Source: JAEUHQ01 sp964538915 (GTDB lineage Bacteria; Planctomycetota; UBA1135; UBA2386). From it: a stretch of DNA of 64,000 nt. Shown here piece after piece: positions 27,791 to 37,876 of the stretch. The notes under the pieces are model-generated. The model ran no database searches. It saw only the letters and a list, made by a program, of their open reading frames with translations, and was not told the origin of the DNA. The DNA lies in assembly GCA_964538915.1 (NCBI GenBank), contig CAZIFB010000024.1, forward strand, positions 1 through 64,000, written 5' to 3'. The translations under genes and the position numbers were made by a program. The first letter of the stretch is position 1; each line of letters starts with the position of its first letter.

Positions 27791-27811
27791 CGGCATTCCC
27801 AGCCGTTTTTT
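27791..27811 (+). terminator. Weak terminator-like hairpin before gltA
   Basis: CGGC (27791-27794) and GCCG (27802-27805) around a 7-base loop, followed by six T (27806-27811). The stem is only 4 bp. It lies 15 bases before the gltA start, so it could end the upstream gene or attenuate gltA. Low confidence. Confidence 0.3.
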
Positions 27812-27825
27812 CGGAGCCTGCAAGC

Positions 27826-29190
<1,365 letters not shown>

Positions 29191-29201
29191 TCCGCGCGGA
29201 G

Positions 29202-29715
29202 CGCGGAGCAGCGCTGCCTTCTCCGTCGCCGCGGGGCGAGCAACGACGGGGGCGACTTGAGCATCTGCGCCTGCCGCGGCGCCGAGCCGCGCTACGCGCG
29301 GAGCAGCGCTGCGCTCTCCGTCGCCGCGGGGCGAGCAACAGCACGGGGCGGGCCGAGCATCCGCGCCTGCCGCGGCGCCGAGCCGCGCTACGCGCGGAGC
29401 AGCGGTACGATCTCCGTCACCGCGGGGCGATCAACGACGGGGCGAACACGGCAGCCGCGCCGACCGCGGCGCCGATCCCGCGCCTGTGCGCGGAGCAGCG
29501 CTGCGCTCTCCGTCGCCGCGGGGCGAGCAACGACGGGGGCGAACACGGCAGCCGCGCCGACCGCGGCGCCGATCCCGCGCCTGTGCGCGGAGCAGCGCTG
29601 CGCTCTCCGTCGCCGCGGGGCGAGCAACGACGGGGGCGAACACGGCAGCCGCGCCGACCGCGGCGCCGATTCGCGTGCTGCGTGAAGCAGCGCCGCGATT
29701 CTCCGGCTGCCGGGC
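29202..29715. repeat. Tandem array of a ~96-bp unit, five copies plus a remnant
   Basis: Units begin at 29202, 29297, 29393, 29489 and 29586, each with CGCGGAGCAGCG, and a decayed sixth begins near 29681. Lengths are 95-97 bp, so no reading frame is kept through the array. Units 4 and 5 are nearly identical. Units 1-2 and 3-5 form two subtypes differing in the second half. Both subtypes keep a short hairpin with a GCCGA-like loop (GCGGC/GCCGC in 1-2, GCCGCG/CGCGGC in 3-5). The array fills the whole gap between gltA and the convergent protease gene. It has no spacers and so is not CRISPR. Confidence 0.9.
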
Positions 29716-29733
29716 CGAACCGGTCGGACACCT

Positions 29734-30570
29734 TCACTTCGTGGCAGGCATCTTGTCGGGGTTCACGCCCTTCGAGCCACCGGGCGTCGTCGGCGCCGGC
29801 GCCGCCTTCCATCCCTTCTCCTCCTCGAGCAGCTTCGGGATCATCTCGCGCAACTTCTGCGCGCGCGCTTCCGACGCGGGGTGCGTGCTCAGCCACTCGG
29901 GCGTGCTGCTGCCGCCGAGTTTCGCCATGCCCTCCCAGAGGGCCGGTGCCGCGTTCGGGTCGTAGCCGGCGCGGATCGCGTAGCGCAGTCCTTCGATGTC
30001 GGCTTCGCTCTCGTGGTCGCGGCTGTAGGGGAGCAGCACGCCGTACTGCGCGCCGAGGCCGAGTGCGGCCATGATGCCGCCCTTCGCCTCGTTGCTCATC
30101 TGCGAGAGCCCGAGGCCGGCCTGCACGGCCGCGAGACCGGCGTTGGTCAGGGTGCCCTGCGTCATGCGCTTGCCGCCGTGCCGAAGGATCGCGTGGGCGA
30201 CCTCGTGCCCCATGACGACGGCGAGCTTGTCCTCGGTGTCCGCCAGGCCCGGCTGCAGGATGCCCGTGTACACGGCGATCCGGCCGTTCGGCAGGCAGAA
30301 CGCGTTCGGCACGTCGTCGGCGCGCAGGAGCCGCGCTTCCCAGTGGAACGAGGTCTCGCCGGTGGTGGCGGCGATCTTCTGCGCGACACGCTGCACCATG
30401 GTCGCCTGCGCGGTGCCGGTGACGATGCCCTTCGTCTCCTTCGTCGCTTCCTCGTACGCCTGCACGCTCAGCGGCTCGAGTTCGTCATCGGGGTAGATGT
30501 TGAGGTTCGCGCAAGCTGCCGGCAGCAAGGCGATCAGCAGCACGAAGAGCGGTCGCAGGAGGTTCGGCAT
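29734..30570 (-). CDS. M48-family metalloprotease lipoprotein
   Basis: A 278-residue zinc peptidase of the LoiP/YcaL/BepA group. The signal ends in a lipobox (LPAAC, Cys about 20). The zinc motif HEVAH lies near 122-126 and the third ligand in ESEAD near 189. No membrane segments follow, as expected for the outer-membrane-linked type that trims misassembled envelope proteins. The Pro/Thr/Lys-rich tail is low complexity. It is divergent from the thiolase gene across 107 bp and convergent with gltA across the repeat array. Confidence 0.92.
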   Translation of the reverse strand: MPNLLRPLFVLLIALLPAACANLNIYPDDELEPLSVQAYEEATKETKGIVTGTAQATMVQRVAQKIAATTGETSFHWEARLLRADDVPNAFCLPNGRIAVYTGILQPGLADTEDKLAVVMGHEVAHAILRHGGKRMTQGTLTNAGLAAVQAGLGLSQMSNEAKGGIMAALGLGAQYGVLLPYSRDHESEADIEGLRYAIRAGYDPNAAPALWEGMAKLGGSSTPEWLSTHPASEARAQKLREMIPKLLEEEKGWKAAPAPTTPGGSKGVNPDKMPATK

Positions 30571-30677
30571 GGGCGCGATGTTACGTCGCGCGGCATGACG
30601 AGCCAGCGGCGACGCGCCGGCCGGTCGTGCGGGCCGCGAAACTTGCGATTGGCGCCGTGTCGCCCGATGCTCTCCGG

Positions 30678-31877
30678 ATGCGACCAGAACTGGTGATCGT
30701 CGGCGGCGCGCGGACCGCCATGGCGGAGTACTCGGGCACGCCCGGATTCGGCAAGTTCAAGGACGTCTCGGCCATCGACCTCGCTGCGCACGCGGCGAAG
30801 GCGGCGCTGCAGAGGTGCGGTGTGAAGCCCGAGATGGTCGACGAGACGTTCGTCGGCAACGCGGCCCAGAGCAGCAGCGACGCGATCTACGGTGCCCGCC
30901 ACGTCGCCCTCAAGGCGGGTGTGCCGATCGAGAAGCCGGCACTCACCGTGAACCGCCTGTGCGGCAGCGGCATCCAGTCGGTCGTGTCCGCGGCGCACAC
31001 GATCCTCGCGGGCGAAGCACAGCTGTGCCTCGCGGGCGGCATGGAGAACATGAGCCAGGTGCCGCACGTGATCCGCGGTGCGCGCGAAGGGTTCCGGTTC
31101 GGCGCGGAGCCGAAGATCGAGGACCTGTTGTTCGCCGCGCTCTACGATCCGTTCTGCAAGTTCTTCATGGCGCAGACGGCCGAGAACGTCGCGAAGAAGC
31201 TGTCGATCTCGCGTCAGGAACAGGACGAGTACGCTCTCCGCAGCCACCAGCTCGGCGCTGCCGCGGTGAAGGCGGGCAAGTTCGCCGCCGAGATCGCGCC
31301 GCTGACGATCCAGGTCGGCAAGAAGGAGGTCGTCGTGGACAGTGACGACCACATCAAGCCCGAGACGTCGCTCGAAGCGCTCGCCGGCCTGCGCGCGGCG
31401 TTCGGCAAGGACGGCACGGTGACGGCCGGCAACGCGTCGGGCATCGTCGACGGCGCTGCGATGCTCGTCGTGACGACCGCGCAGCGCGCGAAGGAACTCG
31501 GATTGAAGCCGAAGGCGAAGATCCGTTCGTGGGGCCTCGCCGGTGTTCCGCCCGAGATCATGGGCATCGGCCCGGTGCCCGCGATCCAGAACGCCTGCAC
31601 GAAGGCCGGCCTGAAGGTCCAGGACCTCGACCTGATCGAGATCAACGAAGCGTTCTCCGCGCAGTACCTCGGTTGCGAGAAGGAGCTGAAGCTCGATCGC
31701 AAGAAGTGCAACGTGAACGGCGGCGCGATCGCGCTCGGCCACCCGCTCGGTGCGACCGGCACACGCCTCTTGCTCACGCTCGTTCGCGAGATGGAGCAGT
31801 CCGGCAAGTCGCTCGGCTGCGCATCCGCCTGCATCGGCGGCGGCCAGGGCATCGCGATGATCCTCGAGAAGGTGTGA
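30678..31877 (+). CDS. Thiolase (acetyl-CoA C-acyltransferase family)
   Basis: A 399-residue thiolase catalysing Claisen condensation or cleavage of acyl-CoA. The nucleophilic Cys is in NRLCGSGIQ (about 95), the catalytic His in GAIALGHPLGATG (about 353), and the second Cys in ACIGGGQG (about 383). Length and the GMENMSQ motif fit biosynthetic or degradative acetoacetyl-CoA thiolases. ATG 30678 matches the family N-terminus (PELVIVGGARTAM). The aconitase-family gene starts 8 bases after its stop, so the pair is cotranscribed, hinting at a carboxylic acid pathway. Confidence 0.93.
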   Translation: MRPELVIVGGARTAMAEYSGTPGFGKFKDVSAIDLAAHAAKAALQRCGVKPEMVDETFVGNAAQSSSDAIYGARHVALKAGVPIEKPALTVNRLCGSGIQSVVSAAHTILAGEAQLCLAGGMENMSQVPHVIRGAREGFRFGAEPKIEDLLFAALYDPFCKFFMAQTAENVAKKLSISRQEQDEYALRSHQLGAAAVKAGKFAAEIAPLTIQVGKKEVVVDSDDHIKPETSLEALAGLRAAFGKDGTVTAGNASGIVDGAAMLVVTTAQRAKELGLKPKAKIRSWGLAGVPPEIMGIGPVPAIQNACTKAGLKVQDLDLIEINEAFSAQYLGCEKELKLDRKKCNVNGGAIALGHPLGATGTRLLLTLVREMEQSGKSLGCASACIGGGQGIAMILEKV

Positions 31878-31885
31878 GGCTCGCG

Positions 31886-33853
31886 ATGCTCGACAAGACC
31901 GTGAAGTTCGACGGCCGCGTTCTCTACCTGACCGAAGATCAGGAGCAGCTGAAGGCGCAGCTCCACTCGGGGGCGACGCTGCAGCACGATCCGGCCCGCA
32001 AGCTGATCGACAACATCTCGACCGACGAGCTGACGCCCGGCTGGGTCTGCTACTACTACGACGAGACGCTGGCTCGCTACTGCCTCGTCGGCCTGCGGGG
32101 CGGCAACGTGAAGCAGGACGCGATCAAGAACAGCGGTGCGTCGGTGATCGTCAGCGGCGTCAGCAAGGGCTGCGGCAGCTCGCGCGAGACGGCGCCGTAC
32201 AGCGAGCTGAAGGCCGGCATCAAGCTCGTGATCGCGAAGAACATCGAGAAGATCTACGGCCAGAACTGCCAGAACATCGGCCTGCTCACGTCGACCGACT
32301 TCTCCCTTCTGCCGCGCATCGAGCGAGGTGAGGCGATCCCCATCGAGGAGTTCACGAAGGGCCTCGACCCCATCGCCGCCGAGATCGTTCGGCACGGTGG
32401 GCTGTTCGCGTACAACCAGGCGCGCCTCGCCGGCAGGACGACGCCGCCGGCCGTGACGACGAAGGCGCGGCCGATGACGCTGTGCGAGAAGATCATCGCG
32501 CAGCGGGCGATCGCCGACGCGAAGACCGGCCGCCTCGGCGTGCCGGCGGTGCAACCGGGCGACGCAATGTTCGTCCGCACCGACGTGCGCTTCTCGCACG
32601 AGTACGTGACGCCGATGGCGGAGGCGTTGTTCAGGATGGGCCTCGGCAAGGACGCGAAGATCACCGACCCGCAGTCGGTGTTCGCGTTCCGCGATCACCT
32701 GACGTTCCTCGACCGCATCATGCCCGAGGCGCACGTGAAGATGGGCCTGAAGGAACAGGCCGCGTCGCTCGCGACGGTGCAGGAGTCGTTCACGAAGAAG
32801 CAGGGCATCAAGCTGTACGGCGAGGTCCATCGCAACGGCCAGCTCGTCGGCAGCGAGGGCATCTGCCACAACATCGTGATCGAGGACATCGCCGAGCCGG
32901 GCCAGCTCGTGATCGGCACCGACAGCCACACGTGCATGGCGGGCGCGATCGGCTGCTTCGCGTTCGGCGTCGGCTCGACCGACATGGCGAACAGCTGGTT
33001 CACGAAGGACGTGCGCGTGAAGGTGCCGGAGTCGGTGCGCGTGAACGTGCGCGGCACGATGCCGAACGGCGTCTGCGCGAAGGATCTGATGCTGCACCTG
33101 CTCAGCGACCAGTTCTTCAAGACGGGTGCCGGCATCGGCAAGGTGCTCGAGTTCGCGGGCCCCGCGGTCACCGCGATGTCCCTCGACGAACGCGCGACGC
33201 TCACCAACATGGCGGTCGAGGCCGGTGGCTTCACCGGCATCATCGAAGCCGACGAGGTGATCGTCGACTACATCAGCCAGCAACGCGGCACCGATGCGGC
33301 GCGCCTTCGCAAGCAGATCGTGAAGGCCGATCCCGGGGCGACGTACGTGAAGACGTTCGACATCGATCTCGGGGCGCTCGTGCCCACCGTCGCATCGCCC
33401 GGCGATCCGCGGAACGGCATCGCGCTCGCCGAACTGCGCAAGAAGCAGGGCAAGGTGAAGGCGCACATCGCCTACGGCGGCTCGTGCACCGGCGGCAAGA
33501 AGGCGGACATGGACATGTACGCGAGCGTCGTGCGGAAGGCGGTCGACAAGGGCCGCACGCTGCAGTGCAAGACGTACATCCAGTTCGGCAGCCAGCGCAT
33601 TCGCGCCTACGCCGAGAAGATGGGCTACATCCAGCTGTTCGAAGGTGCCGGCGTCGAGCTGATCGACCCGAGTTGCGGTGCGTGCATCAAGGCGGGCCCC
33701 GGCGTGTCGTTCACTGCCGACGAGGTCACCGTGAGCGCCATCAACCGCAACTTCCCCGGCCGCTCCGGCCCGGGTCAGGTGTGGCTCGCGAGCCCGCTCG
33801 TGGTCGCGGCGAGTGCTTTCCTCGGCTACGTCGGCGGCCCCGACGAGCTGTAG
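31886..33853 (+). CDS. Aconitase-family hydratase, swivel domain first
   Basis: A 655-residue [4Fe-4S] hydro-lyase. Cluster ligands appear in DSHTCMAGA (about 352) and PSCGACIKAG (two Cys, about 603-606), and the GSCTGGK loop sits near 534. Domain order is unusual: the LeuD-like swivel (GVSKGCGSSRET near 95) comes first, then the LeuC-like catalytic part. AcnA has the reverse order; AcnB has swivel before catalytic but with an extra N-terminal HEAT-like domain that is absent here. Lengths and motifs fit a fused isopropylmalate/homoaconitate-type enzyme. Substrate cannot be told from sequence; the neighbouring thiolase and nearby citrate synthase suggest TCA-like or tricarboxylate chemistry. 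Confidence 0.88.
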   Translation: MLDKTVKFDGRVLYLTEDQEQLKAQLHSGATLQHDPARKLIDNISTDELTPGWVCYYYDETLARYCLVGLRGGNVKQDAIKNSGASVIVSGVSKGCGSSRETAPYSELKAGIKLVIAKNIEKIYGQNCQNIGLLTSTDFSLLPRIERGEAIPIEEFTKGLDPIAAEIVRHGGLFAYNQARLAGRTTPPAVTTKARPMTLCEKIIAQRAIADAKTGRLGVPAVQPGDAMFVRTDVRFSHEYVTPMAEALFRMGLGKDAKITDPQSVFAFRDHLTFLDRIMPEAHVKMGLKEQAASLATVQESFTKKQGIKLYGEVHRNGQLVGSEGICHNIVIEDIAEPGQLVIGTDSHTCMAGAIGCFAFGVGSTDMANSWFTKDVRVKVPESVRVNVRGTMPNGVCAKDLMLHLLSDQFFKTGAGIGKVLEFAGPAVTAMSLDERATLTNMAVEAGGFTGIIEADEVIVDYISQQRGTDAARLRKQIVKADPGATYVKTFDIDLGALVPTVASPGDPRNGIALAELRKKQGKVKAHIAYGGSCTGGKKADMDMYASVVRKAVDKGRTLQCKTYIQFGSQRIRAYAEKMGYIQLFEGAGVELIDPSCGACIKAGPGVSFTADEVTVSAINRNFPGRSGPGQVWLASPLVVAASAFLGYVGGPDEL

Positions 33854-33864
33854 TCGTCGACTAC
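33850..33864. repeat. Palindrome holding both convergent stop codons
   Basis: GTAGTC (33850-33855) and GACTAC (33859-33864) around a 3-base loop. The TAG of the hydratase (33851-33853) and the TAG of the opposing gene (33861-33863, minus) lie in the two arms. There is no T-run. Confidence 0.6.
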
Positions 33865-34325
33865 GCGAGGCGCGTCGGCGGCAGGGCGGCCCAGCGGCGG
33901 ATGCACGCCCAGACGACGAGCGGCATGCTCGCGGTCAGCACGTAGAACCACGGCGTCCACACCGCGGACACGCCGCGGCTCGAGCCCGGTCCCGAGCCCC
34001 ATTCGAACGCGACCGACAGCGCGGCGAGCGAGGCGAGGATGGCGCTGCCCGGGCGCGTCGCGCGCCGTTCCGAGTCCGAATCCGATTCGGCGATCGCCAT
34101 CACCGCGACGAGCAGGCACGTGCAGAAGCACGTGAAGCCTGCCTTCGAGTGCCACCCGGGCGGGCCGACCTGGGAGCCGAAGAGGCGTTCGAATCGAACG
34201 CGTACCCAGGGCATCGTGGTCGCCCACACCGCGAAGGCGGAGCCGACGAGCAGGATCCGGCGCCACGCGCGGGGTTCCTTCTCCGGGCGCTGGTCCGGTC
34301 CCAGGGGCGAGGGTTGGAACTGCAT
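33861..34325 (-). CDS. Small membrane protein of unknown function
   Basis: A 154-residue protein I do not recognise. Hydrophobic segments are visible near residues 25-45, 65-85, 95-110 and 125-145, suggesting four membrane passes, with a short charged N-terminus (SPLGPDQRPEKEPRAWRR). ATG 34325 begins this hydrophobic pattern; the longer open frame upstream is spurious. It is divergent from the next hypothetical gene. Nothing in the sequence suggests a particular activity. Confidence 0.65.
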   Translation of the reverse strand: MQFQPSPLGPDQRPEKEPRAWRRILLVGSAFAVWATTMPWVRVRFERLFGSQVGPPGWHSKAGFTCFCTCLLVAVMAIAESDSDSERRATRPGSAILASLAALSVAFEWGSGPGSSRGVSAVWTPWFYVLTASMPLVVWACIRRWAALPPTRLA

Positions 34326-34501
34326 GGCACGGGAGCGTAGCTCCGGGCGGCCGGTCGTGGGGCAGGGACGGGCGTCCGGGACGACGTGGTCGTGATCGGC
34401 TCCGGAGCTTCGGGCAGGCGCGCCGCAAGGAGCGTTGTCAGCGCCCGGAGCCGGGCGCGATGCAGCGCCGCCGACCGAAGCGCCGAAGACCGCCGGCGTC
34501 C

Positions 34502-35389
34502 ATGACCGACGACGATTGGGCGCCGCTGCCGGAGGACCGCCGGGTCCATCATCCGGGGGAACTCGCCGATTCCGCGGCGCGGCCGACGACGTCCGAGGCG
34601 GCGGCACCGGTTGTCCCGCCGGTTGCTCCACCGCTTGCTCCGCCCGTCGTGGCGAGAAGGCCGGGTTCCTCGCCGGCGCGTGATCCGGCTGCCGAGCGGG
34701 CATTCGAGGAACTCCGCGCCCGGCTCGCGAACAGCAAGCCCGGCACGAGCTTCGTCGCGGAGTCGCAGCGTCGGCAGCGGCGCGAGGCGTTGCGGGAGAA
34801 ACGTGCGTTCGCCGCGGCGATGGCCGAGGCTGCTGCCCGGCCGGTGCACGAGTGGGAGGCCGCCGAACCGGCTGCGCCCGCACCCGTGGCGAAGCCCGCG
34901 CCGGAACCCGCCGCCGCGGGGAAGCCGGCAGCCGCGGAGGAGCCCGACGTCGATCCGCGGGAATCCGAGGCTTGGTTCCAGGCGCTTCCTTCGAACGAGC
35001 GCGAGCGCCTCCGGGCACACTGGTGGCAGCAGCGACATCGCCACGACGACGAAGTGCCGCGCCGTCACCGGCGCATCCTGCGCGCCGGCACGACCGCCGC
35101 CGCCGTGTTCTTCGTGCTCGGGATCCTGCAGTCGCCGTGGTTCGGTTCGTTCGATCCGGTGCTGCGACTCGCAGCGGCCGGCGGGGTGGCGCTCGGCGTG
35201 GCCGAAGCGACCGGCGGTGGCCGGTTCCGCTACGCGGTCGCCGGCGCCGCTGCGTTCGCCGCGGCGATGGGCTCGAATCTGTTCGCGAACCCGAGCCTGC
35301 TCTTCTCGCTGCTGCTCATGGCGTACGTGTCCGCGATCCTCGGCATGGAACGCGAGATGCTGCGGAGCGGCGGGTTCCGCGCGGATTGA
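34502..35389 (+). CDS. Hypothetical protein with disordered head and membrane tail
   Basis: A 295-residue protein without a recognised domain. The first 190 residues are Pro/Ala/Glu-rich and charged, with a short conserved-looking segment (SEAWFQALPSNERERLRAHWW, near 160-180). The rest holds three or four hydrophobic segments (about 205-225, 230-245, 250-265 and 270-285), so the head should be cytoplasmic. ATG 34502 was chosen over 34460, which adds only Arg-rich codons. It may regulate or tether something at the membrane, but the sequence does not say what. Confidence 0.6.
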   Translation: MTDDDWAPLPEDRRVHHPGELADSAARPTTSEAAAPVVPPVAPPLAPPVVARRPGSSPARDPAAERAFEELRARLANSKPGTSFVAESQRRQRREALREKRAFAAAMAEAAARPVHEWEAAEPAAPAPVAKPAPEPAAAGKPAAAEEPDVDPRESEAWFQALPSNERERLRAHWWQQRHRHDDEVPRRHRRILRAGTTAAAVFFVLGILQSPWFGSFDPVLRLAAAGGVALGVAEATGGGRFRYAVAGAAAFAAAMGSNLFANPSLLFSLLLMAYVSAILGMEREMLRSGGFRAD

Positions 35390-35404
35390 CGCGCCGGCCC
35401 GGCG

Positions 35405-36544
35405 TCAGGGCACGACGACGCGTTCGTTCGTGACCGCTCCGGGCTGCAGCGCCAGGACCTTCCGCACCGGCGCGTGTCCGGCGATCGCTGCCTCGAACTC
35501 GTAGGAGCCGGCGGGCAACGCTTCCGCCGGGGAGACGGTGCCGACGCCGGGCAGCAGATCGATGCCGGAGACAGCGGCTGCACCCGTGCCCTGCACGACC
35601 CAGCGTCGCGCGACCGGTGGTCCGCCGACGAGCCGGATTCCGAGCTTCACCACGCCGGCCTGCGCCGGGTCGAGGGCCGCGCCGTTGGCGTCGACGAGAT
35701 CGAACGTGGGCACACATCCGGGCTCCAACGGCGCGTCCTCGAGGAAGCCGTTGCTCCCGGTGAGTTCGAAGCGACGCTTGTACGGGAGCATGGGCAGCAG
35801 GCTGCCGTCCGATGCGACCGCCACGACGCGGATGCCGTACTCGCCGGGCGCCAGCTCCGGCAGTTCGTACTTCCCGTCGGCGGCACTCGTGCGCCGCGCC
35901 CAGAGCGGCGTGCCGAGTGCCCACGCCTCGGTGCCGCGCGCCTCGGGCGCGAGCACGAATGCGTCGACGCGCACGTTCGCGATCGGCACGAGCGAGAGGT
36001 CGTGCACGAGCAGCGTGATGCCGGTTGCGACGGCCGCCGGATTCATGATGACGTCGATCGTCGCCGCGGGAGCGCCGGCGGGGGGAACGCCGATCTCGAT
36101 CACCGATGGCGTCATGCCGCCCGATTCGACGAGCAGCTGGCCTCGGGTGCTCGCCGGCAGTCGCAACCTCGCTTCGCCTTCGGCGCCGTCGCCCTTCGCG
36201 ACCGCGCCGCCGTTGGCGTAGCGCCACGTGAACGACTCGACGGCGCGATGCTCGACCGCCTCGCGCACTCGCAACACGACGTTCGCCGGCGCTGCGTCTT
36301 GACGCGGAGTGGGCGGCGTCCCGTTCGCCGGGTGCGACGGTTCGGTCGCGGGGGCCGGGCGGGGGCGCGGCGGTGCCGCGTTGCTGCGTTCGGTCGGCGC
36401 CTCGGTTCCGGCTTCGCCGGTACGGGTCTGGCCGTCGCCGCCGGCGGACGGCGGCAGCGCGTCGCGGTCGTTCGCGAGCAGCGCCCACGCGACGACCACG
36501 GCGATCACGCCGAGCAGGGCCAGGACCGGGAGCGCCGAGCGCAT
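35405..36544 (-). CDS. Membrane-anchored protein with carboxypeptidase-regulatory-like domains
   Basis: A 379-residue envelope protein. A single N-terminal hydrophobic anchor (about 5-23) is followed by a Pro/Thr-rich stalk (to about 85) and beta-sandwich repeats; the ADGKYELPELAPGEYGIRVVAV segment near 215-240 is typical of carboxypeptidase regulatory-like (CarboxypepD_reg) folds, and a similar unit ends the protein (LPAGSYEFEAAI). Such proteins are common in Planctomycetota and probably have structural or binding roles at the cell surface. It is 60 bp downstream of the permease gene on the same strand. Confidence 0.75.
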   Translation of the reverse strand: MRSALPVLALLGVIAVVVAWALLANDRDALPPSAGGDGQTRTGEAGTEAPTERSNAAPPRPRPAPATEPSHPANGTPPTPRQDAAPANVVLRVREAVEHRAVESFTWRYANGGAVAKGDGAEGEARLRLPASTRGQLLVESGGMTPSVIEIGVPPAGAPAATIDVIMNPAAVATGITLLVHDLSLVPIANVRVDAFVLAPEARGTEAWALGTPLWARRTSAADGKYELPELAPGEYGIRVVAVASDGSLLPMLPYKRRFELTGSNGFLEDAPLEPGCVPTFDLVDANGAALDPAQAGVVKLGIRLVGGPPVARRWVVQGTGAAAVSGIDLLPGVGTVSPAEALPAGSYEFEAAIAGHAPVRKVLALQPGAVTNERVVVP

Positions 36545-36604
36545 CGGCGCATCCTGCGCGATCGCCGCGCCGAAGGCGAGCCCCGACCTCTCACGAACGA
36601 AACC

Positions 36605-37825
36605 TCACGAACGAAGCCAGGACCAGCCCGCCGCGATGGCGAGCGTCGCGATCGTGATCGGGATCCCCGTGCGAAGGTGCTCGAGGAACCAGCTCCGGCG
36701 CTGCGGGCGCACGCCGAGGCGCTGCGCCTGTTCGACGACGATGAGGTTGGCGATGGAACCGACGAGGAGGAGGTTGCCGGCCAGGGTCGTCGCGAGACAC
36801 AGGATCGGACCGGCGCTCGGATGATCGGCCACCGGCAGCAGCAGCATCGTGAGTGGAACGTTCGAGATGACGTTCGAGCCGACGACACTGGTCACGAAGA
36901 GCGCGACCGGTCCGTGCAGGTCGAGGCCGGCCTCCCGCAGCCACGCGAAGGCCGCGGCGGCGTGGCCGGCCGACTGGAACGCGTGGTTGCACACGAACAG
37001 GCCCGCGAACAGGACCAGCAGCCCCCAGTCGACCTGTGCGAGCAGGGCGCCCGACTCGATGCGGCGCGAGACCATCAGCACGCACGCCGCGAGCATCGCC
37101 TGCACCTCGCGCGGCAGCGGGCACACGAGCAGTCCCGCGACGAGCACGACGAGCACGGCGACTCCCTTCCGCGTCTGCCGTCGATCGAAAGGATGGTCTG
37201 GACCCACACGCGTCGGCAGGGAGCGTTCGAGCCTGCCCCGGTAGGCGTGGCGCAGGACCACGAACACGACCAGGAGGCCGAGGGCCGCGGGGAAGGCGCC
37301 GTCCAGCAGGTACGCGCCGAAGGACATGCCGAGCGACTGTCCGATCAGCATGTTCTGCGGATTGCCGATCAGGGTCGCGGCCGAGCCGACGTTCGCCGCC
37401 GCCGCGAGCGCGAGCAGGAACGGAACGGGGTCGAGCCCGCGCCGGACGCAGACGTCGACGAGCACCGGTGCGATGGCGAGGCACACGACGTCGTTGGTGA
37501 GGAGTGCCGACAACACACCGGCCGCGAGGATCAGCTCGAACAGGAGGCGCTCGGGCGACGACGGCCGTTCCGCGAGCCAGCGCGTGAGCGCCGCCCAGAA
37601 GCCGCCGAGGCGGAACTGAGCGGACACGATCATCAGTCCGAGCAGGAGCCCGATCGTGCCGACGTCGATGGCCTGCCAGGCGGAGGTCGCGGTCGTGGCG
37701 CCGCCGGCGACGAGCACCACGGCGCCGGCGAGAGCGGCGCACGCGCGGTCGAGGCGCACGCCGGGCACCCGGCCCGTCGCCATCACGAGGTAGACGAGTA
37801 CGAAGACGACGAGCGCCAGGTCCAA
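36605..37825 (-). CDS. ArsB/NhaD-family ion transporter
   Basis: A 406-residue integral membrane protein of the ion transporter superfamily, with about 10-11 hydrophobic segments. Family motifs are the two-fold repeated re-entrant regions: SALLTNDVVCLAIAPV and AAANVGSAATLIGNPQN in the first half, VVGSNVISNVPLTMLLLP in the second. Possible substrates include Na+/H+, arsenite, sulfate or dicarboxylates, which cannot be told apart here. No arsenic resistance genes are nearby. It sits between the phosphatase and the Ig-like envelope protein on the minus strand with gaps of 50-60 bp. Confidence 0.85.
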   Translation of the reverse strand: MDLALVVFVLVYLVMATGRVPGVRLDRACAALAGAVVLVAGGATTATSAWQAIDVGTIGLLLGLMIVSAQFRLGGFWAALTRWLAERPSSPERLLFELILAAGVLSALLTNDVVCLAIAPVLVDVCVRRGLDPVPFLLALAAAANVGSAATLIGNPQNMLIGQSLGMSFGAYLLDGAFPAALGLLVVFVVLRHAYRGRLERSLPTRVGPDHPFDRRQTRKGVAVLVVLVAGLLVCPLPREVQAMLAACVLMVSRRIESGALLAQVDWGLLVLFAGLFVCNHAFQSAGHAAAAFAWLREAGLDLHGPVALFVTSVVGSNVISNVPLTMLLLPVADHPSAGPILCLATTLAGNLLLVGSIANLIVVEQAQRLGVRPQRRSWFLEHLRTGIPITIATLAIAAGWSWLRS

Positions 37826-37876
37826 GGTCGCGACGCTACGCGGACCGGCCGGCGCGCGGAAGGGAACGGGCGACGA

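Noticed and set aside
29202..29715. CRISPR array
   Set aside because: Units are contiguous 95-97-bp repeats without unique spacers, and no cas genes are near.
29257..29965. Small Arg/Ala-rich proteins encoded by the repeat array
   Set aside because: Unit lengths of 95-97 bp break every frame, and the translations are low complexity on both strands.
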